A DNA stretch of 28,218 nucleotides, from the NCBI RefSeq assembly GCF_042654605.1, contig NZ_JBHSGT010000005.1:1-28218 (forward strand), written 5' to 3'. The stretch comes from Enterococcus_I eurekensis (GTDB taxonomy: Bacteria; Bacillota; Bacilli; Lactobacillales; Enterococcaceae). Of this stretch, positions 21,727-28,218 are shown one piece after another. The notes under the pieces are model-generated. The model saw only the letters and a program-made list of their open reading frames with translations. It was not told the DNA's origin and searched no databases. Position 1 is the stretch's first letter, and every line of letters begins with the position of its first letter. The position numbers and the translations under genes were made by a program.

Positions 21727-23484
21727 TTATTCTGCTTCTTCAGAGAATTGACTGTTATATAGATTCGCATAGAAACCATCTTTAGCTAATAATTCTATAT
21801 GGTTTCCTTGCTCAATGATTGAACCTTTGTCCATCACTAAGATTAGATCCGCATCGCGAATGGTTGATAATCGATGGGCAATTACAAAGCTTGTGCGATT
21901 TTCCATTACTTTATCCATCGCTTTTTGAATCAAGGCTTCGAGACGTGTATCAACAGAACTTGTCGCTTCATCTAAGATTAAAATTTTCGGATCAGAAATG
22001 ACTGCACGAGCAATCGTCAGCAATTGTTTTTGACCAAGAGAAACATTATCACCTTCTGAGTTAATCATCATGTCATAACCGTCTGGCATTGTCCGAATGA
22101 AATGGTTAACGTTGGCTGTTTTCGCCGCATCGACCACTTCATATTCCGTAGCATCCAATTTCCCAAAACGAATATTATCAGCAATTGTCCCTTCATAAAG
22201 CCAAGCATCTTGTAAAACCATCCCAAACAATGAACGTACATCACTACGATGCATTTTTTTCGTATCAATGCCATCAATTTTAATTGCTCCTTGATTGACA
22301 TCATAAAAACGCATTAACAAGTTAATTAAAGTCGTTTTGCCTGCACCTGTTGGACCAACAATCGCAACGGTCTGTCCCGCTTTTACAGTAAAATTCAAGT
22401 TCTCGATTAATGGTTTGTCCGGCGAATAAGAAAAGGCGACATTTTCAAAAGTTACTTCGCCTCGTACCGTTTCTGGTACCGGAATATTAACTTCATTTTG
22501 CGTTTCTTCTTGTTCGTCTAAGATTTCAAAAACACGTTTGGCAGAAGCCGATGCACTTTGTAGCACTGCAGAAAGTTGGGTGATATTCCCCATTGGTTGA
22601 CTGACTTGCCAGACGTATTGAATAAATGCTTGTAATTGTCCAACCACAATTGCCCCACTCATGACGTAAAAACCACCGACTACCGCAACCATAATATAGG
22701 CTAAATAAGCGGTTAAGGAAACAAGTGGCATCATTAAACCTGAAATGAACGCTGCTCGGAAACCATAATATTGCAATTTATGATTCGTTTGTTTAAAGCC
22801 TTCTAAAGCCTCTTTCTCACGTCCATACACTTTTAAAACACTAAAACCAGTCATTGTTTCTTGAACATAGCCGTTTAGTTCCCCTAAAGCATTTTGCATA
22901 TTATTGAAATAAGATTGTGATTTTGACACAACAATTTTTGAAATAATCAATGACGCTGGAATCATGATAACCGCTAAAAGTGCCATCGTGGAATTAATGT
23001 AAAACATCATTCCGACAGCAATCACGATACTCAAGACCGCATTGAAAATACCAATCATTGCTTGTTGCATTGCCCCACCGACAGCATCGACGTCATTCGT
23101 CACACGTGAAAGCACATTCCCTTGTTTATTCTTATCAAAATAAGAGACCGGCAAGCGATTAATTTTTGCTTCAATGTCATGACGCAAATCTTTCATTGCT
23201 GACTGTACGACGTTTGTAATTAAAATTCCGGCGAATAATTGTGAAACACCATAGCCCAAACCAACGATAAAAATCCAAACGAGCGTCTTTTTTATGTATT
23301 CAAAATTTAATGGTTGACCTTCAGCTAAGTTTTTAGCCACTTCAGTCGTTGGTAGACCAGACACATACGGTAATAGGCCATTAAAAATAACTGTTCCCAA
23401 AGTGAATAAAATGACAAACGTAAAACCAACTTTATATGGTTTTAGGTAACTTAAAACACGTTTCAAAGAAGAAATATTTTTCAT
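21727..23484 (-). CDS. ABC exporter half-transporter, catalytic-site subunit (EfrB-like)
   Basis: A 585-residue half transporter with a six-span membrane domain (about 1-310) fused to an ATPase domain. Walker A is GPTGAGKTT, Walker B ILILDEATSSVD with the catalytic glutamate intact, and the H-loop IAHRLST is intact. The signature is degenerate, NVSLGQKQ instead of LSGGQ. Its partner has the opposite defects, which is the expected layout of a heterodimeric exporter with one degenerate and one consensus ATP site (EfrAB, EfrCD, LmrCD, BmrCD). Lengths of 577 and 585 fit EfrAB best. The ATG overlaps the partner's stop by four bases. Drug export is likely; substrates are unknown. Confidence 0.88.
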   Translation of the reverse strand: MKNISSLKRVLSYLKPYKVGFTFVILFTLGTVIFNGLLPYVSGLPTTEVAKNLAEGQPLNFEYIKKTLVWIFIVGLGYGVSQLFAGILITNVVQSAMKDLRHDIEAKINRLPVSYFDKNKQGNVLSRVTNDVDAVGGAMQQAMIGIFNAVLSIVIAVGMMFYINSTMALLAVIMIPASLIISKIVVSKSQSYFNNMQNALGELNGYVQETMTGFSVLKVYGREKEALEGFKQTNHKLQYYGFRAAFISGLMMPLVSLTAYLAYIMVAVVGGFYVMSGAIVVGQLQAFIQYVWQVSQPMGNITQLSAVLQSASASAKRVFEILDEQEETQNEVNIPVPETVRGEVTFENVAFSYSPDKPLIENLNFTVKAGQTVAIVGPTGAGKTTLINLLMRFYDVNQGAIKIDGIDTKKMHRSDVRSLFGMVLQDAWLYEGTIADNIRFGKLDATEYEVVDAAKTANVNHFIRTMPDGYDMMINSEGDNVSLGQKQLLTIARAVISDPKILILDEATSSVDTRLEALIQKAMDKVMENRTSFVIAHRLSTIRDADLILVMDKGSIIEQGNHIELLAKDGFYANLYNSQFSEEAE

Positions 23485-25214
23485 TTTGCTAATTCCTCCT
23501 CTGATAATTGTGATGCTGCAATATCATAATAAATTGGACAATTTGCTAATAATTCTTTATGTTTACCAATTCCAACAACATTACCTTCATTTAGAACAAT
23601 AATCTTATCGGCATCCATAATTGTTCCAACACGTTGGGCCACAATTAAAGTCGTTGATTCCGTTGTTTCTTTCGATAAGCGTTCACGCAAGCGAGCATCA
23701 GTTGCATAATCGAGTGCTGAGAAACTATCATCAAAAATAAAGATTTCAGGTTGACGGATAATGGCACGCGCGATTGCTAGACGTTGTTTTTGTCCACCTG
23801 AGAAGTTCGCTCCACCTTCTGATACTTGTGTGTTGACCCCTTCTGATAGTTGAGAAATAAAATCAGATGCTTGAGCAATTTCTAATGCCCGTTCCATCTC
23901 TGCTGGTGTTGCATCTTCCTTACCGTAAAGTAAGTTTTCAGCGATTGTTCCTGTAAATAGTAAGGCTTTTTGAGGAATATAACCAATTTTTTTACGTAGG
24001 GCAGCTAACTGGTAGTCTCGAACATCGACACCATCGATTAAAATCTGACCTTGGCTAACATCATAAAAACGTGGAATCAATTGAATTAAAGTTGATTTTC
24101 CACTTCCGGTACTACCAATAAAGGCCACTGTTTCACCAGGACTTGCCGTAAAACTAATATTTCGGATAACCGGATTTTCAGAAGGACCTGGATAGGCAAA
24201 GGTCACATTTTTAAATTCTAAATAACCTTTTGTTTCAGTTGTTGTTACACCATTTTCTTTATCCTTAATTAAAGGATCTGCTGAAAAAGCTTCTTCAATA
24301 CGATTAGCAGAAACAGCGGCTCTTGGATACATCATAAAGACCGTTGCAAAGAGCATAAATGAAAATAACGCATGGAAAATATATTCAATAAAAGCAATTA
24401 AATCACCCAACAACAAGTTACCAGAATCGATTTGAATACTTCCTGACCAAATAATTAGGATCATAACGATATTAAATAAGAAAAAGAAAGCCGGTTGCGC
24501 AACAGACATTAAACGAAAGAGCTTTTTAGAACTCTCAGTATACGCGTGGTTGACTTTTTCAAAGCGTTTTTCTTCAAATTTTTCGTTAACGAATGCTCGA
24601 ACCACACGTAAACCTGATAAATTCTCACGTAAAATACCATTGATTCGGTCTAGATTCGTTTGTTGTCCACGTGAAATTGGTTCTGATTTTCTAGCAATAA
24701 TTAATACCCCTATTAAAAGTAGCGGTAACGCGCCTAAAACGTACCATCCTAATGATGGGCTCGTACGGACAATCATGTACAGACTAACGGTAAACATTAA
24801 CGGTGTTGTAAATCCCATCCGTAAAATATTTTGCATAAACAACATAATTTGGTAAGCATCATTTGTTACACGCGTAATTAAGGAAGATACACCAATTTCC
24901 TCATATTCGCTATGAGAATAACTTTGAATTTTTTCAAATAGATCATTACGAATACTCTCGACCATATTGGTTGTAATCCGTGCAGTAACATATCCCAATG
25001 AAATATTCATTATAATACCGATTAAAACAATACCTAACATCGTAAGACCCATTTGCTTTACGTAATCGGCATCGTTCTTTAAAATTCCGTTATCAATTAT
25101 TCGGGCAAGCAAGGTCGGTAAGCCTAACTCGATTAAAATAAAACCGAACACAAACAAAAAGTTAAAAAATAATAACTTTTTATTTTTAATTGTATAACGC
25201 CACATTAACTTCAT
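23481..25214 (-). CDS. ABC exporter half-transporter, degenerate-site subunit (EfrA-like)
   Basis: A 577-residue half transporter, the first gene of the pair. Six hydrophobic segments occupy about residues 1-310. The ATPase domain has Walker A GSTGSGKST and an intact signature NFSGGQKQR, but Walker B reads IFIFDDSFSALD, with aspartate in place of the catalytic glutamate, and the H-loop reads VAQRVGT, with glutamine in place of histidine. These are the standard changes of the non-catalytic site in a heterodimeric exporter, so it must work with the downstream subunit. AAGGAGG precedes the ATG. Confidence 0.88.
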   Translation of the reverse strand: MKLMWRYTIKNKKLLFFNFLFVFGFILIELGLPTLLARIIDNGILKNDADYVKQMGLTMLGIVLIGIIMNISLGYVTARITTNMVESIRNDLFEKIQSYSHSEYEEIGVSSLITRVTNDAYQIMLFMQNILRMGFTTPLMFTVSLYMIVRTSPSLGWYVLGALPLLLIGVLIIARKSEPISRGQQTNLDRINGILRENLSGLRVVRAFVNEKFEEKRFEKVNHAYTESSKKLFRLMSVAQPAFFFLFNIVMILIIWSGSIQIDSGNLLLGDLIAFIEYIFHALFSFMLFATVFMMYPRAAVSANRIEEAFSADPLIKDKENGVTTTETKGYLEFKNVTFAYPGPSENPVIRNISFTASPGETVAFIGSTGSGKSTLIQLIPRFYDVSQGQILIDGVDVRDYQLAALRKKIGYIPQKALLFTGTIAENLLYGKEDATPAEMERALEIAQASDFISQLSEGVNTQVSEGGANFSGGQKQRLAIARAIIRQPEIFIFDDSFSALDYATDARLRERLSKETTESTTLIVAQRVGTIMDADKIIVLNEGNVVGIGKHKELLANCPIYYDIAASQLSEEELAK

Positions 25215-25245
25215 AAAATACCTCCTTCATTTCTAATCCTCTTTA

Positions 25246-25251
25246 ACTATA
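25246..25251 (-). promoter_or_regulatory. extended -10 promoter of the ABC exporter operon
   Basis: TGT-TATAGT on the minus strand about 32 bases before the first subunit start; the -35 is poor. Confidence 0.45.
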
Positions 25252-25266
25252 ACAAACGACTTGTCT

Positions 25267-25319
25267 AAAAAAAAGCTCGAATCATTTAATCTTACTTGTT
25301 TTTTTTACGAAAGTCGAGC
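25267..25319. repeat. GCTCGA/TCGAGC inverted repeat with T/A tracts
   Basis: A perfect six-base inverted repeat around a 33-base A/T-rich loop. On the minus strand it is followed by eight T residues. It lies just upstream of the ABC exporter promoter. It may be a weak terminator or an operator; no regulator gene is adjacent. Confidence 0.45.
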
Positions 25320-25437
25320 ACGGCAACTTTTTTTGTTTCATTCTTTACTTAGCGAATATTCACAAATACGAACATTCAATTGATAGCTTCAGCTTTTGAA
25401 TTAGTGACTCTTTCTATACTTCTTTTGATTTCTATGA

Positions 25438-25663
25438 TAAAATAAAAACAAATCCTGTATAGAAATACAGAAACGTTCGGTTGAATTTTTACATTAAACA
25501 TACAGAAAGCATCGATGAGACTTTCTCTTTTTTCTCACTTACTGTCTGAAAAAAGTATATTCAAGTTATCTTTTACGAAAGGTCTGTCTCACATTGACCT
25601 TCATTTTGTTGCGTTAAAATTACAACCTTAAAAAATGCTTAGGCAAATAAAGGAGAATCTTAC
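25438..25663 (+). promoter_or_regulatory. promoter and long leader of rpoY-rnjA
   Basis: TGA-TAAAAT at 25438-25443 would start a leader of about 210 bases with no credible coding frame. It holds a CTGTAT/ATACAG hairpin (25455-25470), an AGAAAG/CTTTCT hairpin followed by CTTTTTT, an AAGGT/ACCTT pairing near 25580-25603 and a repeated TACAGAAA. A second, weaker promoter-like TTGACC...TAAAAT lies near 25597-25623. Nothing else is recognisable in the 449-base gap upstream of rpoY. Confidence 0.45.
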
Positions 25664-25876
25664 ATGATTTATAAAGTTTTTTATCAAAAGAGCAAAGAGC
25701 AAAACCCTAAAAGAGAGCAAACACACTCACTTTACATTGAAGCAGAAAGTGAAGTTATTGCTCGCCAATTAGTTGAAGAAAATACCCCATACAATATCGA
25801 ATTTCTTCAATTACTAGAAGGCAATCATTTAGAATATGAAAAAGAAAATGCAGACTTCACTTTGACGGAGTTTTAA
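25664..25876 (+). CDS. rpoY: RNA polymerase epsilon subunit RpoY
   Basis: A 70-residue RpoY/YkzG protein, the small epsilon subunit bound to Firmicute RNA polymerase, proposed to protect against phage proteins. It begins MIYKVFYQKSKEQNPKREQT and carries the family core SLYIEAESEVIARQLVEENTPYNIEFLQLLEG. AAAGGAG lies 8 bases before the ATG. The stop is one base before the rnjA start, the standard arrangement in Bacilli, so the two are translationally coupled. Confidence 0.95.
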   Translation: MIYKVFYQKSKEQNPKREQTHSLYIEAESEVIARQLVEENTPYNIEFLQLLEGNHLEYEKENADFTLTEF

Positions 25877-25877
25877 A

Positions 25878-27557
25878 ATGAAAGTTTCGCTAAAAAACAA
25901 TGAAACGGGTGTCTTTGGCATCGGTGGTTTGGGCGAAATCGGAAAAAACTGTTATGGGGTTCAATTCCAAGACGAAATCATATTAATTGATGCAGGGATC
26001 AAATTTCCTGAAGATGAATTACTTGGAATTGACTATGTGATTTCTGATTATAGTTACATCGTCCAAAACTTAGCAAAAGTCAAAGGGCTAATTATTACGC
26101 ATGGTCATGAAGATCACATCGGAGGTATTCCTTACTTATTACGTCAAGCGAACATTCCGATTTATGCTGGTCCCCTTGCACTTGCTTTAATTACAAACAA
26201 ATTGGATGAGCACGGATTACTCCGTGATGCAACATTAAATGAAATTAATGAAGATACTGTCATCCGCTTTAGAAAAACAGCAATTAGTTTCTTTAGAACA
26301 ACACACAGTATTCCAGATGCTCTGGGAGTCGTTGTTAAGACACCTTCTGGAAATGTCGTTGCAACAGGTGACTTCAAATTTGATTTCACACCGGTTGGTG
26401 AACCTGCCAATTTACATAAAATGGCAAGAATTGGTGAAGAAGGCGTTCTTTGTTTACTATCTGATAGTACGAATGCTGAAATCCCAACTTTTACAAAATC
26501 CGAAAAAACGATTGGTGCTTCAATCGTTAAAATCTTCGAGAAAATCGATGGTCGCATTATTTTTGCAAGTTTTGCCTCAAATATTTTCCGTTTACAACAA
26601 GCGGCAGATGCGGCAGTTGCAACGGGTCGTAAAATTGCTGTCTTTGGACGCAGTATGGAAAATGCGATTGTTAATGGCCAGAAACTAGGTTATATCAACG
26701 TACCAAATGGAACATTTGTTGATGCATCTGAAATTAATCGCTTGCCCGCAAATGAAACCATGATTTTATGTACGGGATCACAAGGTGAACCAATGGCTGC
26801 CTTAAGTCGGATTGCCAACGGAACACATCGTCAAATTCAAATTCATCCAGATGATACCGTGATTTTCTCTAGTTCACCAATTCCTGGTAACACAAAGAGT
26901 GTCAATCAACTAATCAACTTACTACTAGAAGCTGGCGCTCAAGTGATCCATGGTAAATTAAACAACATCCATACTTCTGGACATGGTGGACAAGAAGAAC
27001 AAAAATTAATGTTACGCCTTATGAAACCAAAATACTTTATGCCTGTTCATGGTGAATTCCGTATGTTAAAAATTCATACAGAATTAGCACAAGATACCGG
27101 CGTGCCTCGTGAAAACTGCTTTATCATGGAAAATGGTGACATGTTAGCCTTAACTGCTGATTCTGCTCGCATGGCGGGTCACTTTAATGCAAATGACGTC
27201 TACATCGATGGTAGTGGTATTGGAGATATCGGGAACGTCGTCTTAAAAGATCGCCGTATTCTTTCAGAAGAAGGTTTGGTCTTGGCTGTCGCAACCGTTG
27301 ATATTGAAAGAAAAGAAATTTTAGCGGGTCCAGATATTTTATCTCGTGGTTTTGTCTATATGCGCGAATCCGGTGAAATGATTAGTGAAGGTCAAACCGT
27401 CCTTTTCAATAGTTTAAGAGAAGCCTTAAACCAACCGAATTGTACTGAATACAAATTACGAGAAGCCATGTCTTCAGCCTTACAACCTTTCTTATATGAA
27501 CGAACAGAGCGTCATCCAATGATTTTATCAATGGTAATGACACCTGAAAGTGAATAA
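25878..27557 (+). CDS. rnjA: ribonuclease J1
   Basis: A 559-residue metallo-beta-lactamase/beta-CASP ribonuclease with endonuclease and 5'-3' exonuclease activity, central to mRNA decay and rRNA maturation in Firmicutes. The zinc motif HGHEDHIGG is at residues 75-83, the later motif HTSGHGGQEE is near 365-375, and PVHGEFRML follows at about 388-396. The start is GGLGEIGKN-like, as in B. subtilis J1. The upstream neighbour rpoY identifies it as J1 rather than J2. GGAG precedes the ATG by 7 bases. Full length, no defects seen. Confidence 0.97.
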   Translation: MKVSLKNNETGVFGIGGLGEIGKNCYGVQFQDEIILIDAGIKFPEDELLGIDYVISDYSYIVQNLAKVKGLIITHGHEDHIGGIPYLLRQANIPIYAGPLALALITNKLDEHGLLRDATLNEINEDTVIRFRKTAISFFRTTHSIPDALGVVVKTPSGNVVATGDFKFDFTPVGEPANLHKMARIGEEGVLCLLSDSTNAEIPTFTKSEKTIGASIVKIFEKIDGRIIFASFASNIFRLQQAADAAVATGRKIAVFGRSMENAIVNGQKLGYINVPNGTFVDASEINRLPANETMILCTGSQGEPMAALSRIANGTHRQIQIHPDDTVIFSSSPIPGNTKSVNQLINLLLEAGAQVIHGKLNNIHTSGHGGQEEQKLMLRLMKPKYFMPVHGEFRMLKIHTELAQDTGVPRENCFIMENGDMLALTADSARMAGHFNANDVYIDGSGIGDIGNVVLKDRRILSEEGLVLAVATVDIERKEILAGPDILSRGFVYMRESGEMISEGQTVLFNSLREALNQPNCTEYKLREAMSSALQPFLYERTERHPMILSMVMTPESE

Positions 27558-27634
27558 TTTCCTTAGAAACTTGATCATTTGGTTGTTCGTCAAATTGTGT
27601 TGATGGGCCCAAAATGAGTAAAAATAATCGTCAG

Positions 27635-27671
27635 AATCGGTAGAGGAAATTGTTTCTCTATCGATTTTTTT
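27635..27671 (+). terminator. rnjA terminator
   Basis: AATCGGTAGAG pairs with CTCTATCGATT, with one G-T pair, and TTTTTT follows. It lies about 78 bases after the rnjA stop. Confidence 0.85.
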
Positions 27672-27710
27672 GACATTAGTAAAGAGGGGCGGAGCCTCCC
27701 GCTCCCCTGC

Positions 27711-27860
27711 GAAAAATCACCTTGTTGACAAAAGCTGCGAGACCGCTTCGAGCCTGTAGTCTCTCAGCTCGAAAGCTTCAAACTCTAGTTAAGTGCTAAA
27801 GCACTAAACCAGAGTAATTCACATTTCGTCTTTTGACGCAGCGGGAACAAGGTATTTTTC
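27711..27860. repeat. nested inverted-repeat element next to an ISL3 transposase
   Basis: The outer arms GAAAAATCACCTTGTT (27711-27726) and AACAAGGTATTTTTC (27846-27860) are complementary apart from one bulged base. Inside are GCTGCGAGAC/GTCTCTCAGC (27734-27743 with 27759-27768), GCTTCGAGC/GCTCGAAAGC (27745-27753 with 27767-27776) and a 15-base imperfect hairpin at 27782-27815. The second and first pairs interlock as an H-type pseudoknot. A GC-rich hairpin (GGGGCGG/CCGCTCCCC) lies just outside at 27686-27707. The segment is non-coding and looks more GC-rich than its flanks. Confidence 0.65.
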
Positions 27861-27906
27861 TTCGGTTCGCTACTGCTAGCTTCAAATGGTTTGTTAGTTA
27901 TCCATA

Positions 27907-28218
27907 TCAAGCCTTAGTGGGGGCGAAAATTAATCCCTGTATGATGTAGATTCGATCTCTTAAATGATAGAAGTTGCGATAACCATAGGAAACGCGTTTA
28001 ATTAATTTAATTTTATTATTCAAGCCCTCGGTGACACCGTTAGAATAACGAAGCTCAAAAGCATTTTGAACCCCTTGCTTGTATTTCTTTAAGAAATATA
28101 ATTTCTTTCGGAACCATTGCGGAAGAGCCTTATCCAATGTTTGAATCGTGGAGAAAAATCCATCTGTATCCTTCTTTTTCCGATAATAGTGGAGCAATTG
28201 AACCGCTTCGTAGGCAAG
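27907..28218 (-). CDS. ISL3-family transposase, C-terminal part (truncated by the window edge)
   Basis: The reading frame stays open to the last base of the window, so the gene is partial; 103 residues are visible. The sequence ELRYSNGVTEGLNNKIKLIKRVSYGYRNFYHLRDRI is the conserved C-terminal end of the DDE transposase of ISL3-type elements, with the final catalytic glutamate in TEGLNNKIK. Its stop lies 46 bases from the hairpin-rich segment at 27711-27860, which may be part of the element. Whether the rest is intact cannot be seen. It marks a likely insertion downstream of rnjA. Confidence 0.85.
   Translation of the reverse strand, partial: LAYEAVQLLHYYRKKKDTDGFFSTIQTLDKALPQWFRKKLYFLKKYKQGVQNAFELRYSNGVTEGLNNKIKLIKRVSYGYRNFYHLRDRIYIIQGLIFAPTKA

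Noticed and set aside
26162..26688. Frames of 131 and 149 residues overlapping rnjA
   Set aside because: They lie fully within the well-conserved rnjA coding sequence and have no recognisable protein features.
1..28218. CRISPR arrays, prophage genes, tRNA or rRNA genes
   Set aside because: No regularly spaced repeats, phage structural genes or tRNA/rRNA consensus sequences were found on reading.

Overview
The window reads as a chromosomal segment of a low-GC Gram-positive bacterium of the Lactobacillales, most likely Enterococcaceae (Enterococcus, Vagococcus, Tetragenococcus or Melissococcus). The reasons are the dnaX-yaaK-recR-tmk-darA string, the RpoY-RNase J1 pair, RecD2, a QueT transporter, a heterodimeric EfrAB-type ABC exporter, A/T-rich codon use, strong AGGAGG ribosome binding sites and an ISL3-type transposase. 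The placement is an inference from gene content; no 16S rRNA or tRNA gene is visible.

Layout. 68-3798 (minus): replication and repair operon dnaX, yaaK/ebfC, recR, tmk, darA. 3982-7139 (plus): three-gene membrane-stress type operon (SPFH protein with zinc ribbons, zinc-ribbon membrane protein, TPM-domain protein), resembling B. subtilis ydjI/ydjG/ydjH but without pspA. 7287-8378 (plus): ilvE with a CodY-like box at its promoter. 8495-13736 (minus): translation and transcription block rpmG-secE-nusG, then sdaAB-sdaAA (L-serine dehydratase), then rplK-rplA and rplJ-rplL with leader structures. 13882-14511 (plus): CBS-ACT protein of the c-di-AMP-binding CbpA type. 14573-15526 (minus): diacylglycerol/lipid kinase with a TTG start. 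15591-15907: a candidate 260-270 nt non-coding RNA on the minus strand, with its own promoter, terminator-like end and a perfect CcpA cre site over the -35 element. 15985-16822 (plus): small membrane protein and queT. 16892-20931 (minus): recD2, trmL, a second candidate structured RNA or attenuator, and rlmA(II). 21024-21659 (plus): cutC. 21727-25214 (minus): the ABC exporter pair. 25664-27557 (plus): rpoY and rnjA behind a long leader. 27711-28218: a hairpin-rich non-coding segment and the C-terminal part of an ISL3 transposase running off the window edge.

Most genes are housekeeping. RNA polymerase and elongation factors (RpoY, NusG), ribosomal proteins, RNA modification (TrmL, RlmA) and decay (RNase J1), and replication/repair (DnaX, RecR, RecD2, Tmk) dominate. 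Nutrient and second-messenger inputs are also visible: CodY-like control of ilvE, CcpA-like control of the non-coding RNA, and two proteins of c-di-AMP receptor families (DarA and a CbpA-like protein). The least explained material is non-coding: the cre-controlled RNA at 15.6-15.9 kb, the three-hairpin RNA upstream of trmL, and the nested, pseudoknot-capable inverted repeats beside the transposase.
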